From contig SFHJ01000006.1 in the NCBI GenBank assembly GCA_004555655.1, forward strand, positions 20,813 to 84,812: a DNA stretch of 64,000 nucleotides, in the 5' to 3' direction. The notes beneath the pieces were generated by a model. The model ran no database searches, was not told the DNA's origin, and worked only from the letters and a program-made list of their open reading frames with translations. Origin of the DNA: Clostridiales bacterium. Lineage in GTDB: Bacteria; Bacillota; Clostridia; Oscillospirales; Oscillospiraceae. The first letter of the stretch is position 1, and the number at the start of each line of letters is the position of its first letter. The translations under genes and the position numbers were made by a program. This document shows positions 15,274 through 24,589 of this stretch, piece by piece.

Positions 15274-18200
15274 ATGCAGAGAGCTTGCATCAACAACGAA
15301 ACGCTGGCCGCGCGCGCATCGCGGATGGCCGGGGAGAACGCATTGCTGCGCGCCGTGCTGGATGACGGCGTGGCCATGGCGGCGCTTGCGTCCATCCCGG
15401 GTCACGCGTCGGACGCGTGCCGGAAGACACTGGAGGCGATGCGCGGCGTGCTTGGCCTGCCGGCGCAGACTGACGGCACGGCCTGGCTGCGCGCGCTCTA
15501 TGAGCGCCTGACCGAGCGCATGTTCCCGCTGCCCGATATGCCGCGGCCTGTGCTGTCGGTGCAGGAAACGGCGTATCTGGCGGCGCTTGAGTGCGTGCTG
15601 GAGCAAAACTGCGGCGCATTTGACCCGCTGACGGACCTCATCGCGCTTTCGCCCGGCGAATGTGAAAACAGCCGCGTGGCGCAGGAATACCGCCTGTTTT
15701 CCCGCGCCTGCGCTGAGAGCCACTACATCGCGCTCATGCGTATCGGCCGCGAGGTGCAGCCGTTTGACCCGGCCAGCCACACCATCGGTGTGCACAACGT
15801 CGCCGTGCACACGGCGCTTCTGGCGTCCAAGGCGGGCATCCCGGTCGATCTGCCGCTTGTGAGCGCCGCCGCACTGGGCCACGACATCGGCAAATTCGGC
15901 TGCCGCGGTGCCGACGCCCGGCGCATCCCGTATCTGCACTACTACTACACCTGGCAGTGGTTCAATGAGAACCACATGCCCGAGACCGGCCATGTGTCGG
16001 CCAACCACTCGACATGGGATCTGGAATTTGAGAATCTGCCGGTGGAATCGCTGCTGCTCATCTACGCTGATTTCCGCGTGCGCGGCGCACGCGAGCAGGA
16101 CGGGCGCGAGCATGTGCGCATCTATTCGCTCGCCGAGGCGTATGCGATCATCTTCTCCAAGCTCAGCGACATGACCGAGCAGAAGCAGGCGCGCTACCGG
16201 AGCGTGTATGAGAAGCTGCATGATTTTGAGTGCATGCTCGTGAGCCGGGGCGTTCCGACCGATCTTTCGTGCGACGAACTGCTGCCTGCCGACGAGACGG
16301 ACGCGTCGCTTATGACGGCGGAGCAGGCGCTGCAGGCCATTTGCAGCATGACGCTCTCGGGCAGCATCCGCCTGATGCGCACGGTGAGCACGGACCAGTC
16401 GCTCGAGCAGCTTCTGGAGCAGGCCAAGGGCGAAAAAAACCTGCAGCGCATCCGGACGTATCTTCTGCTGCTGCAGGAGTATAATACCTACATGACGCGC
16501 GCGAACAAGCGCAAGACGCTGGTTCTGCTGTATGAGCTTCTCATGCACCCCGACGGCGACGTGCGCCGTACTGCCGGACAGATCATGGGCAAAATTCTGG
16601 CCAACAGCGGCCCGAAGTACCGCAAGGAGCGGCCCGCGTCGGCGAAGGCCGGCGAGATCACGCCCGCGATGAGCGCGCTGCTGCTCGACGCGCTGCAGCT
16701 GTGGAAGCAGTATATCGGCCTCTGCCTGCACCCCGACCGGAAAATCGCGCCCAAGCACGCCATGCGCATCTCCAACTCGCTCAAGACCATCTGCGAGTCG
16801 CTGTTTCAAAGCTGCGAGCCGTCGCAGACGCAGGAGCTTTTGCAGCCGCTCGTGGCCGCGCTTTTGTACGAGGATGATGCCGACAGCTTCGTATTGGCGG
16901 ACGCGCTGTGCCATGTGCCGACCACGGCGATCACGGACGGGGACGTGCAGGCGCTTCTGGCAAAGCTCGAGGTGCTTCTGCACGGCGGCGAGGTGCGGCT
17001 GCAGATGATCGTGCTGAGCCTGCTGCTGCGGCTAAAGAAGCAGCGGCCGGAGCTGGCGGACGAGGCCATGCGCATTGCGCGCGGCTATACGCCGGAGGCG
17101 GGCGAGCACTGCGACGCGCTGTGCTTCGCAAAAGGGCGCGTGCTGGACGAGCCCTTTGCGCCGCTCGGCGCGCAGCAGTCGTCGCGCATGCACCTGTCCA
17201 ATCTGAAAAACGCCGTACACTGGACGGTGAAGCTCGCGCAGATCCAGATGCTCTGCCGCAGCGCCGAGCAGAACCCGGCGGCACTGTTCCACACGGCGAT
17301 GCACCTGTCGAACCTTCTGTCGGTGAGCGAACACCTGCCCGTGCGCGAAGCGGCGGGCGAACACCTGCTTAAACTTGCGCCGCGGCTGAGCGTCGACCAG
17401 GTCAACGAAATTTCCATCGACCTCATGCGCGAGCTTGAGACGGGTCAGGAGCAGATTTCGCGCTTCATTCCGCCGTATCTCGGCAGGCTCATGTGCCTGC
17501 TGCCCGACAAGGAGCTGCGCGAGACGGTGGACTATCTGGAAAATCTGGCGCGCGGGGCCTCGGTGCGCCCGGCGCAGGTGGCGCTGCACACGCTGGGCGA
17601 GGCGCTTTGCGCCCTGCCCGACGGCGCGCGCGAGATCGCCGGCCGGATGCTGGGCATCCTCATGACCGGCATCAGCCACTACGAGCCCGCCGTACACCAG
17701 ACGGCGCTGTGTGTGCTCTGCCGCGATGTGTTTGGCCTGGACCGCATCAGCCTTGCGCGCAGGCACGACATGTTCGTGCACCTGCACAAAAAGCTGCTGA
17801 CCATTCTCTGCGAGCCGCACGGCGGTCAGCTGACGTTCTTTAACTGCGCGGCGATGCTCAACCACCTCTACCGCTACATCGTCCGCTCCGAGGTCGCGCT
17901 GGGCCCGTTCCGCTTCCCGGCGGAAAAGCCGGTGGCGTTTTTCCCCGGCACGTTCGATCCGTTTTCAAACGGCCACAAGCAGATCGTCCAGCAGATCCGG
18001 GCCCGGGGCTTTGAGGTCTATCTGGCTGTGGACGAGTTCTCGTGGAGCAAAAAGACGCTGCCGAAGCTGCTCCGGCGGCAGATCGTGGATATCTCGGTGG
18101 CCGATCAGGCGGATACCTACCTCTTCCCGGACGATATCCCCATCAACATTGCAAATCCTGCCGACCTTGCAAGGCTTGAAACACTGCTGCCGGGGCGGGA

Positions 18201-19971
18201 GGTGTATCTCGTGGCGGGCAGCGACGTCATCCGAAACGCCTCGGCCTACCACACGTCCATGCACGGCAGCGCGGCGGACTACAACCACATCATCTTCTGC
18301 CGCAACGAGACCGGCGAGGCGGCGCAGCGGCTGAAAACCCTCATCCGGGGCAAGCTGCTGCTGCTCACGCTTCCGCCGTTCTACGAGACCGTGAGCTCCA
18401 CGCGCATCCGCGAATCCATCGACCGCAAGCTCGATATCTCCATGCTGGTCGACCCCGTGGTGCAGAGCTTCGTATATGAAAACGGACTCTATGTCCGCGC
18501 GCCGGAGCACAAGAACGTGCTGCAGCAGCAGGAGCTGTTCTACCGCCGCTGCTGCGCGCCGGCGCCCGAGCTGCCCGAGGCACTGAACCGGCTGCTGCGG
18601 GGCAAATCTGCGCCTCTGGCGGTCGGGCTGTACGCGAGACCGGAGCTGCTGGTCGGCTGGATCGTGGGACACACCATCGTGGTCGACGAGCTGTACGACG
18701 CGCTCGGCTCAATCGAGGCGGCGAGCTACGTGCGCCAGCGCACATCGGGCAGAATCCTGATTGTCGACGCGCTGCGCTGCGAATCCGACGCGCGCGAGCA
18801 GACGTGCCGGATGCTGCTCAACGAGCTGCTGGCGCGGAGCCTTGAGGGCGGCCACACGTATGCCATTTGCCGGTGTGAGCCGTCGGACGAGGCGCTGCGC
18901 CGGGCGCTTGAGCAGCTGGGCTTTGTCACGGCCGGGCCGCACGGGCAGATCTGGTTTGTCGACATGCGCTCGCCCGTCATGCTGCTGCAGGACGTGATGC
19001 TGACCATCAAGGCCCCGCACCACGATTCGCCCGCCGTGAAAGCTGCGGTCGCGCAGACAAGGCCGCGGCTGCGCCGGGCGCTGAACGGCATGTTCCCCGG
19101 AAAGCTGCTGCTGGCGTTTGACACCGAGATGCTCAATCAGGCGCTGGTCGAGCGCATCGAGGCCATCAACGGCGTGCAGGACGTGCCGCCCGGCGTGCGG
19201 CGGCTGGGGCCGTATATGTGCGTGCCGTACGGCAAAATTTTCTCCGACGAAATCGTGCCCAACACCGTTACCAAGACGCTGCACGTGGAAAAATGCTTCA
19301 AGGCCGACCTGCGCAGCTTTGAGATTCAGGAATACCCCGGCTATTCGCGGCTGCCGAATCAGGTGCGCACGCTCAAATCCTTTGACAGGCCTGTGCTGCT
19401 GGTCGACGATCTGCTGCACAAGGGCTACCGCATCGAAAAGCTCGACAAGGTTCTGCGCGCGGCCAATCTGCAGACGGAAAAAATCATCGTGGCCGTCATG
19501 TCCGGCTATGGCCGGGACCTCATGCGCGTCCAGTCGCGGCAGGCCGAGTGCGAGTATTTCATCCCGAACCTGCACTACTGGGTCACAGAGAGCCTTCTGT
19601 ATCCGTTTTTGGGCGGCGACAGTGTGGCCGGCCGCAGCACGCAGGAGCATATGCTGCCGTCGGTGAACCTGATTTTGCCCTACGACTACCCGAATTACTT
19701 CTCCGACGCGCCCGAAGAGAGCGTGCGAGCGCTCTCACGCACGGCGCTTGAGAACGCGAAGACGATCATGAGCGTGCTTGAGCAGGAGCATCAGCGTGTG
19801 TTCAGTACGGCGCTGAGCATCCGCCGCCTCGGCGAGGCGCTGCAGCAGCCGCGTCTGCCCGACAAGGGCACGTGCATGCGCTATGACTTCGGCCTTCCCG
19901 CGTCGGCGTATCTGGAGGAAGATCTGGCGCAGATTGATAAGATCTGCCGCAAGGAGGCGAAACCGCAATGA
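15274..19971 (+). CDS. Giant multidomain protein: HD + NadD-like nucleotidyltransferase + GNAT-like + PRTase-like
   Basis: A 1565-residue cytoplasmic protein. An HD-type phosphohydrolase domain lies near 165-330 (H174, then H203-D204 in LGHDIGKFG). Residues ~350-870 are helical and repeat-like. A cytidylyltransferase-fold domain at ~885-1065 has GTFDPFSNGH (892-901) and SSTRIR (1041-1046), the two active-site motifs of NadD/CoaD-type enzymes. Residues ~1090-1235 resemble an acetyltransferase (EALRRALEQLGFVTAG). A C-terminal region has LLVDDLLHKG (~1375-1384), like the PRPP loop of type I phosphoribosyltransferases. The ATG at 15274 is chosen because GAGGTGG precedes it; a GTG at 15244 is an alternative. 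The domains suggest nucleotide or NAD chemistry, but the reaction is unknown. It overlaps the next gene by 4 bp. Confidence 0.8.
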   Translation: MQRACINNETLAARASRMAGENALLRAVLDDGVAMAALASIPGHASDACRKTLEAMRGVLGLPAQTDGTAWLRALYERLTERMFPLPDMPRPVLSVQETAYLAALECVLEQNCGAFDPLTDLIALSPGECENSRVAQEYRLFSRACAESHYIALMRIGREVQPFDPASHTIGVHNVAVHTALLASKAGIPVDLPLVSAAALGHDIGKFGCRGADARRIPYLHYYYTWQWFNENHMPETGHVSANHSTWDLEFENLPVESLLLIYADFRVRGAREQDGREHVRIYSLAEAYAIIFSKLSDMTEQKQARYRSVYEKLHDFECMLVSRGVPTDLSCDELLPADETDASLMTAEQALQAICSMTLSGSIRLMRTVSTDQSLEQLLEQAKGEKNLQRIRTYLLLLQEYNTYMTRANKRKTLVLLYELLMHPDGDVRRTAGQIMGKILANSGPKYRKERPASAKAGEITPAMSALLLDALQLWKQYIGLCLHPDRKIAPKHAMRISNSLKTICESLFQSCEPSQTQELLQPLVAALLYEDDADSFVLADALCHVPTTAITDGDVQALLAKLEVLLHGGEVRLQMIVLSLLLRLKKQRPELADEAMRIARGYTPEAGEHCDALCFAKGRVLDEPFAPLGAQQSSRMHLSNLKNAVHWTVKLAQIQMLCRSAEQNPAALFHTAMHLSNLLSVSEHLPVREAAGEHLLKLAPRLSVDQVNEISIDLMRELETGQEQISRFIPPYLGRLMCLLPDKELRETVDYLENLARGASVRPAQVALHTLGEALCALPDGAREIAGRMLGILMTGISHYEPAVHQTALCVLCRDVFGLDRISLARRHDMFVHLHKKLLTILCEPHGGQLTFFNCAAMLNHLYRYIVRSEVALGPFRFPAEKPVAFFPGTFDPFSNGHKQIVQQIRARGFEVYLAVDEFSWSKKTLPKLLRRQIVDISVADQADTYLFPDDIPINIANPADLARLETLLPGREVYLVAGSDVIRNASAYHTSMHGSAADYNHIIFCRNETGEAAQRLKTLIRGKLLLLTLPPFYETVSSTRIRESIDRKLDISMLVDPVVQSFVYENGLYVRAPEHKNVLQQQELFYRRCCAPAPELPEALNRLLRGKSAPLAVGLYARPELLVGWIVGHTIVVDELYDALGSIEAASYVRQRTSGRILIVDALRCESDAREQTCRMLLNELLARSLEGGHTYAICRCEPSDEALRRALEQLGFVTAGPHGQIWFVDMRSPVMLLQDVMLTIKAPHHDSPAVKAAVAQTRPRLRRALNGMFPGKLLLAFDTEMLNQALVERIEAINGVQDVPPGVRRLGPYMCVPYGKIFSDEIVPNTVTKTLHVEKCFKADLRSFEIQEYPGYSRLPNQVRTLKSFDRPVLLVDDLLHKGYRIEKLDKVLRAANLQTEKIIVAVMSGYGRDLMRVQSRQAECEYFIPNLHYWVTESLLYPFLGGDSVAGRSTQEHMLPSVNLILPYDYPNYFSDAPEESVRALSRTALENAKTIMSVLEQEHQRVFSTALSIRRLGEALQQPRLPDKGTCMRYDFGLPASAYLEEDLAQIDKICRKEAKPQ

Positions 19972-21209
19972 TCTGCAGACGCTGGAACGATTTTTGCCTG
20001 TGTGCCGCGCACGAAGAGGATTTCCCGGCGGACGCGCAGGCGGTGTGCGCGCCGTTTGCCCCGCTTGTCTTTCTCGTGCGGCGCAGGGCGGAAACGAGCC
20101 GCGGCATGTTTGCCATCCGCTCGCTTGAAGAGCTCTTTGAGCAGGAAAGCGTGGACTGCCTGCGGCCGTGCCGGGCCGGCGCACCCGGTTCCGTGCGCGA
20201 ACTGGCGGCATTTGTGGCCGGGCACGGCGCGACGGTTTTGAATCTGGAGTTTCAAAATGCGCTTTGCTATCTGCGCGCGCATTTTGCCGCAAACCGCACG
20301 GGCCTGCGCGTGACGCTGGTGGGCCTCGGCGATGTGGGCGGTACGGTGCTCACGGGGCTGAAGCTCCTCGGCCGTGAGCTGGCAGAGATCAGAATTTTTG
20401 ACCCCAACAGGGCGATGTGCGCCCGGTATGAGATGGAGCTCAACCAGGTGCTGCCCGACGCGGACGGGCGCGTGATGCCGCGCGTCACGGTCTGCAGCGA
20501 GGAGGCGCTGTTCGACTGCGACCTGTTCCTTTTCACGGCCTCGCGCGGCGTGCCGGGGCTCGGCAGCGGCGTCAGGGACGTGCGCATGGCCCAGTACGAG
20601 GCCAACCGTGCCATGCTCGCGCACTATGCCCGCCTTGCGCGCACGGCGAGGTTCATGGGGCTTTTCTGCCAGATATCCGACCCGGTCGACCATCTGTCGC
20701 GCTGCGTATTTTTGCAGAGCAACCGCGATGAGACGGGCGCTTTTGACGCGGCGGGCCTGCTGCCCGAGCAGGTGCAGGGCTTCGGCCTTGGCGTCATGGC
20801 TGCGCGCGCGGCGTATTACGCCGGAAAAGCGGGCGTGGACTTTCAAAATGGCCGTGTCTACGGCCCGCATGGTGAGGGGCTGATTGTCGCCAACAGCGCA
20901 GGCCGGGACTATGATGCGGCTGTCTCACAGCACCTGACGGAGCTTGCCAGAACAGCCAACCTGCGTGTGCGCGAGCTGGGCTTCAAGCCGTATCTTGCGC
21001 CGGGGCTGTCCTCGGCGGCCATCAGCATTCTGCGCCTTGCGCGCGGCCAGGCGCACCATGGCGCCGTGCCGCTGGCGGGCGCGTACTTCGGCTGCGTCAG
21101 CCGCATGACGCGGCAGGGACTCATGCTCTCGCGCGAAGAGATCTGTCCGCAGCTGATGGCGCGCATCGCCGGCGCGCACCGCGCGCTGCGCGAATTTGAC
21201 TACCGATGA
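19968..21209 (+). CDS. Rossmann-fold NAD(P)-binding protein, dehydrogenase-like
   Basis: A 413-residue protein in overlap (ATGA) with the genes on both sides. Residues ~1-110 match nothing I recognise. A dinucleotide-binding motif VTLVGLGDVGGTVLTGLKLL begins near 114, and the rest (IFDPNRAMCARYEMELNQ, LFLFTASRGVPGLGSGV, FCQISDPVDHLSR) resembles the lactate/malate dehydrogenase fold. The usual catalytic R/H pair of LDH/MDH was not located, so a redox reaction is uncertain. Co-translation with the HD/NadD-like protein and the flavodoxin-like protein suggests a joint task. Confidence 0.7.
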   Translation: MICRRWNDFCLCAAHEEDFPADAQAVCAPFAPLVFLVRRRAETSRGMFAIRSLEELFEQESVDCLRPCRAGAPGSVRELAAFVAGHGATVLNLEFQNALCYLRAHFAANRTGLRVTLVGLGDVGGTVLTGLKLLGRELAEIRIFDPNRAMCARYEMELNQVLPDADGRVMPRVTVCSEEALFDCDLFLFTASRGVPGLGSGVRDVRMAQYEANRAMLAHYARLARTARFMGLFCQISDPVDHLSRCVFLQSNRDETGAFDAAGLLPEQVQGFGLGVMAARAAYYAGKAGVDFQNGRVYGPHGEGLIVANSAGRDYDAAVSQHLTELARTANLRVRELGFKPYLAPGLSSAAISILRLARGQAHHGAVPLAGAYFGCVSRMTRQGLMLSREEICPQLMARIAGAHRALREFDYR

Positions 21210-22252
21210 GCGGGCTGTATCTTGTGCGCGTGGGAAGCGGCGCGCGTCTCACGCAGGCGCTGGAGAAGGCGCTCGGCGGCATGCAGGTTCAGGCGCTTGC
21301 GCCGGAGAGAATTGCGCAGGGCGCGGCGGGAAAGCGGCTCATCTTCGCCGTGGCGTTGGATGAATACGGCCCGGACGGGCAGTTTACAGCGCTGCTGCGC
21401 GCGCTGCGGCAGAATCCCGGCTGCCTTGCGGGCTGCTGCGGCGCGCTCATCGTCGACGGCGGCGGGGAGCTCTACACCAAGCAGGCCGCGCAGGAGCTGG
21501 CGCTCGCGGCCAATATGGCCGGCTGCGCGTTCATGGGAAAGCCGCTCGTCGAGGGAACGGCGTCGCTCTACAACCAGCACATTCTGGCAAAGCAGCTGAG
21601 CCTTGACTGGTATGAGACGTATGTGTATCAGATCGGAAGGCTCGCCGCGCGGCTGGCGTCGTTCACGCAGCCGAAGTTTGCCGCGCCGCGGCTTCTGATG
21701 CTGCACGCGTCAAGCAACCGCCGCTCCAATACTGTCTGGCTCGGCCGTGAGACGCTCGCGCGCCTGCCCGGCCGGATCACGACGCAGGAGATCTGCCTGC
21801 AGAACGGAGCGATATACGACTGCCGCGGCTGCTCGTACGACGCGTGCGCGCACTTTGCCGAGAGCAGCACCTGCTTCTACGGCGGCGCGCTGTCAGACGA
21901 GGTGCTGCCCGCCATCCGCGAAAGCGACGCGCTGCTGCTTCTGTGCCCGAACTACAACGACGCGGTGAGCGCAAATATCACGGCGCTTTTTAACCGGCTG
22001 ACGAGCCTGCTTGTCAAGCAGGATTTGTTTGACAAGTACCTGTTCGGCATCGTCGTCTCGGGCTACTCGGGCAGCGACCTTGTAGCAAGACAGCTTCTGG
22101 GCGCGATGTGCCTGAACAAGACCGCGATGCTGCCGCCCAATTTCTGCCTCATGCAGACCGCGCACGACGCGGGTACGGCGCAGCACCTGCCCGGCGTGGA
22201 CGGCGTGCTCGACGCCTTCGCGGCGCATATTCAAACCGTACTGCTGCAATAA
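21206..22252 (+). CDS. Flavodoxin-like NAD(P)H-dependent oxidoreductase with CxxCx4C motif
   Basis: A 348-residue protein. The N-terminal ~150 residues are a separate domain with CGALIVDGGGELYTKQ. The C-terminal ~180 residues resemble NADPH-dependent FMN reductases: LLMLHASSNRRSNTVWLGRE (phosphate-binding start), C206-R-G-C209-x4-C214, and DALLLLCPNYNDAVSANI. FMN binding is therefore likely, and the three cysteines could hold a metal or cluster as in iron-sulfur flavoproteins. Last gene of the overlapping trio; a strong terminator follows immediately. Precise substrate is unknown. Confidence 0.72.
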   Translation: MSGLYLVRVGSGARLTQALEKALGGMQVQALAPERIAQGAAGKRLIFAVALDEYGPDGQFTALLRALRQNPGCLAGCCGALIVDGGGELYTKQAAQELALAANMAGCAFMGKPLVEGTASLYNQHILAKQLSLDWYETYVYQIGRLAARLASFTQPKFAAPRLLMLHASSNRRSNTVWLGRETLARLPGRITTQEICLQNGAIYDCRGCSYDACAHFAESSTCFYGGALSDEVLPAIRESDALLLLCPNYNDAVSANITALFNRLTSLLVKQDLFDKYLFGIVVSGYSGSDLVARQLLGAMCLNKTAMLPPNFCLMQTAHDAGTAQHLPGVDGVLDAFAAHIQTVLLQ

Positions 22253-22284
22253 AGACGCGCCCACCGGCCGGTGGGCGCGTCTTT
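22251..22284. terminator. Bidirectional terminator (perfect 34-bp palindrome)
   Basis: A perfect palindrome with arms AAAGACGCGCCCACCGG and its complement overlaps the stop codon at 22250-22252. It separates the rightward trio from the convergent PII-like gene ending at 22298. Confidence 0.9.
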
Positions 22285-22297
22285 GTATAAACAGTGG

Positions 22298-22963
22298 TCA
22301 ATCTTCTTTTTCTCTGAGTCCTGCGATGGCCGAGACGGGCAGGGAAAAGCAGATCGCGCCCGGCTTTGTGCCGGGGCCCGCGCCGTCGTTGATTGCGCGC
22401 ATGATGGCGGCCTTCTCCTCCGCGCGCGCGACGATGTAGATCATGTCCTTCGCGTCGGCCAGACGCACGCCGAAAAAGCGCTCGTCCTGCCGGACGCCGG
22501 TGCCCTTGGCGTGCAGAACGGTGCCGCCTGCCGCACCTGCCGCGCGGGCCAGATCCATGACGTAGTCGCTGTAACCCTCGTTGAGGACGACAATGATGAG
22601 TTCGTGTGAAAATTCCATGCTGGGCGTGCCTCCTGCGCTCGTGTTTTCGGTGAGGTAGGCGAGCGTCCTGCCGCCTGCCACGCTTTTGATGGGCACGGTC
22701 ATGAGAATGCCGTTGCCGGGGATGTCAATCAGCAGCTTCCGCCGGGCCGCGCGGAAGATCTGCCGCGCGCCGTCGGCGCCCGCCACGGCGCCGACGACCG
22801 CCTTCGGCGTCTCGTCAAGACCGTAGACGGACAGCTGCTCGCTTGTGGCCGTGCCGCGGCCGAGCTTGGTGAGAATCGTTCTCGCACCCGCGGCCTGATA
22901 TAGCTGCGTCATGCGCGCAGTCCGGTCGCGGTCTATAATGGCGATCAGGTAATACAGCTCCAT
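22298..22963 (-). CDS. PII-like (GlnB-fold) regulatory protein, duplicated domain
   Basis: A 221-residue protein with two GlnB-like halves. The first is MELYYLIAIIDRDRTARMTQ...LTKLGRGTAT and the second is FSHELIIVVLNEGYSDYVMD...VLHAKGTG, each with the beta-alpha-beta pattern and a T-loop-like glycine segment of the PII superfamily. Such proteins commonly regulate the adjacent membrane protein. The ATG begins 1 bp after the stop of the DUF1538 gene (TGAGATG), so translation is coupled. The ligand (nucleotide or ion) is not evident. Confidence 0.8.
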   Translation of the reverse strand: MELYYLIAIIDRDRTARMTQLYQAAGARTILTKLGRGTATSEQLSVYGLDETPKAVVGAVAGADGARQIFRAARRKLLIDIPGNGILMTVPIKSVAGGRTLAYLTENTSAGGTPSMEFSHELIIVVLNEGYSDYVMDLARAAGAAGGTVLHAKGTGVRQDERFFGVRLADAKDMIYIVARAEEKAAIMRAINDGAGPGTKPGAICFSLPVSAIAGLREKED

Positions 22964-22964
22964 C

Positions 22965-24491
22965 TCAGCACGCCTCCCAAAGCTCGATGATCTCGCCGTC
23001 GGCGAACGCGGGTGTAATGACCGGCGCAATCTTGCGGCGGCGCGCGGCGAGCACGCAGATCGCGCCCATGACCTGCACGGTGATGAGCGGCGTCATGGCG
23101 ACCAGCGCCACGAGGCCGAAGGCGTCCGTCATCACGTTGCCGCCGAGCGCGGTGCACGCGCCCATCGCAAACGGCAGTAAAAATGTGGCCGTGAGCGGCC
23201 CGGAGGCCACGCCGCCCGCGTCAAATGCGATGGCCGTGAACGTGCGCGGCACGAAAAAGCTCAGGCCCAGCGAGAGCGCGTAGCCCGGCACAAGAAAATA
23301 CAGAACCGGCACGCCCGTGACCACGCGCACCATGGCAAGTCCCGTCGCAGCCGCCACGGCCACCGACAGGCTCAGGCCCATCGCCTTTTCCGAGATGGCG
23401 CCCGCGCTCAGCTCCTCGACCTGGCGGTTGAGGATATGTACCGCGGGCTCGGCGCGGATGATGAACCAGCCCATGAGCACCGCAAGCGGGATGAGCAGCG
23501 CCGGATGCGCGCGCACCATTGCGCTGCCCAGCACCTGACCCATGGGCGAGAAGCCCACGTTTGCGCCCGTGAGAAACAGAACCAGTCCCACATAGGTGTA
23601 GCCCAGGCCCACAAGGATGCGCAGCAGCGGCAGCTTGCGCAGGCGCAGGGAGAAGATCTGAAACAGCGCGAAAAACACCACGATGGGTGCCAGCGCTACG
23701 GCGACCTCGCCAAGGTATGCTGGGAATGCGGAGAGATAGTTCCGGCCCAGCGCGACGGTGTCGGCGAGCGGCTGCGCCGCGTCGGATCCGGCCGCGCCGG
23801 AGGCACCGGGATAGAGCAGGCTCAGCACCATCACGGCCAGCACCGGGCCGATGGAGCACAGCGCCACGAGACCAAAGCTGTCGGCCTTGGCATTTTCGTC
23901 GCTGCGGATGGACGCAACGCCCACGCCCAGCGCCATGATAAACGGCACCGTCATCGGCCCTGTGGTTACGCCGCCGGAGTCGAACGCCACGCACAGCATC
24001 TGCGGCGCGCAGAAATACGCTCCGGCGAACACGAGCGCATAGAATGCGAGCAGCAGCGCGCGCAGCGGCACCCGGAATAAAATGCGCGCCATGCTGAGCA
24101 TCAGAAACAGCCCCACGCCCGCCGAGACGGTGAGGATCAGCGTCATCTTGTCAATGGCAGGCACGTTGGCCGAGAGCACCTGAAGATCGGGCTCGGCAAC
24201 GGTGATGGCCACGCCCAGAAGGAAGCTGACGGGCAAAATGAGAAGCAGCCTGCGCGAGCGCGTCAGCTTCGCGCCGATCTGCGCGCCGATGCGCGACATC
24301 GACATCTCCGCGCCCAGCGTAAAAAGGCCCATGCCTGCGATGAGCATCACCGAGCCCAGCAGAAATGACAGCATCAGCGATGCGTCCACCGGCACCAGCG
24401 CAAAACAGACGGCGCAGACAACGCCCGTGATGGGCAGCACGCTTGCCGCGGCCTCTTTGAGTTTTTCAAGCAGAATGCGGTTTGTCTGCAA
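22965..24491 (-). CDS. DUF1538 membrane transporter, two repeated DUF1538 units
   Basis: A 508-residue membrane protein with ~12-14 hydrophobic helices and an internal duplication: FDSGGVTTGPMTVPFIMALG in the first half and FDAGGVASGPLTATFLLPFA in the second, each followed by a DxFGLVAL motif. DUF1538 proteins have been reported as paired cation/proton antiporter subunits (UmpA/UmpB in Halomonas); here both units are fused. The start is a TTG with AAAGGAG 7 nt upstream; an ATG at 24551 is rejected because no ribosome binding site precedes it and it overlaps a terminator. The PII-like partner gene follows. A cation antiport role is inference from the family. Confidence 0.85.
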   Translation of the reverse strand: MQTNRILLEKLKEAAASVLPITGVVCAVCFALVPVDASLMLSFLLGSVMLIAGMGLFTLGAEMSMSRIGAQIGAKLTRSRRLLLILPVSFLLGVAITVAEPDLQVLSANVPAIDKMTLILTVSAGVGLFLMLSMARILFRVPLRALLLAFYALVFAGAYFCAPQMLCVAFDSGGVTTGPMTVPFIMALGVGVASIRSDENAKADSFGLVALCSIGPVLAVMVLSLLYPGASGAAGSDAAQPLADTVALGRNYLSAFPAYLGEVAVALAPIVVFFALFQIFSLRLRKLPLLRILVGLGYTYVGLVLFLTGANVGFSPMGQVLGSAMVRAHPALLIPLAVLMGWFIIRAEPAVHILNRQVEELSAGAISEKAMGLSLSVAVAAATGLAMVRVVTGVPVLYFLVPGYALSLGLSFFVPRTFTAIAFDAGGVASGPLTATFLLPFAMGACTALGGNVMTDAFGLVALVAMTPLITVQVMGAICVLAARRRKIAPVITPAFADGEIIELWEAC

Positions 24492-24536
24492 ACGACCGCT
24501 CCTTTCAAACGGATATTTCTCCAAGTATACCAGAAA

Positions 24537-24565
24537 AACGGCCCTCTGCATAGCAAAAGGCCGTT
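24537..24565 (-). terminator. Terminator of the CsoR/RcnR-type gene
   Basis: On the minus strand the stem AACGGCC/GGCCGTT is followed by TTTT, downstream of the regulator stop at 24590. A TATACT box (24524-24529) just beyond it may start transcription of the DUF1538 gene. Confidence 0.6.
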
Positions 24566-24589
24566 AAGAAATCGTGAATTTTCCCGGAT

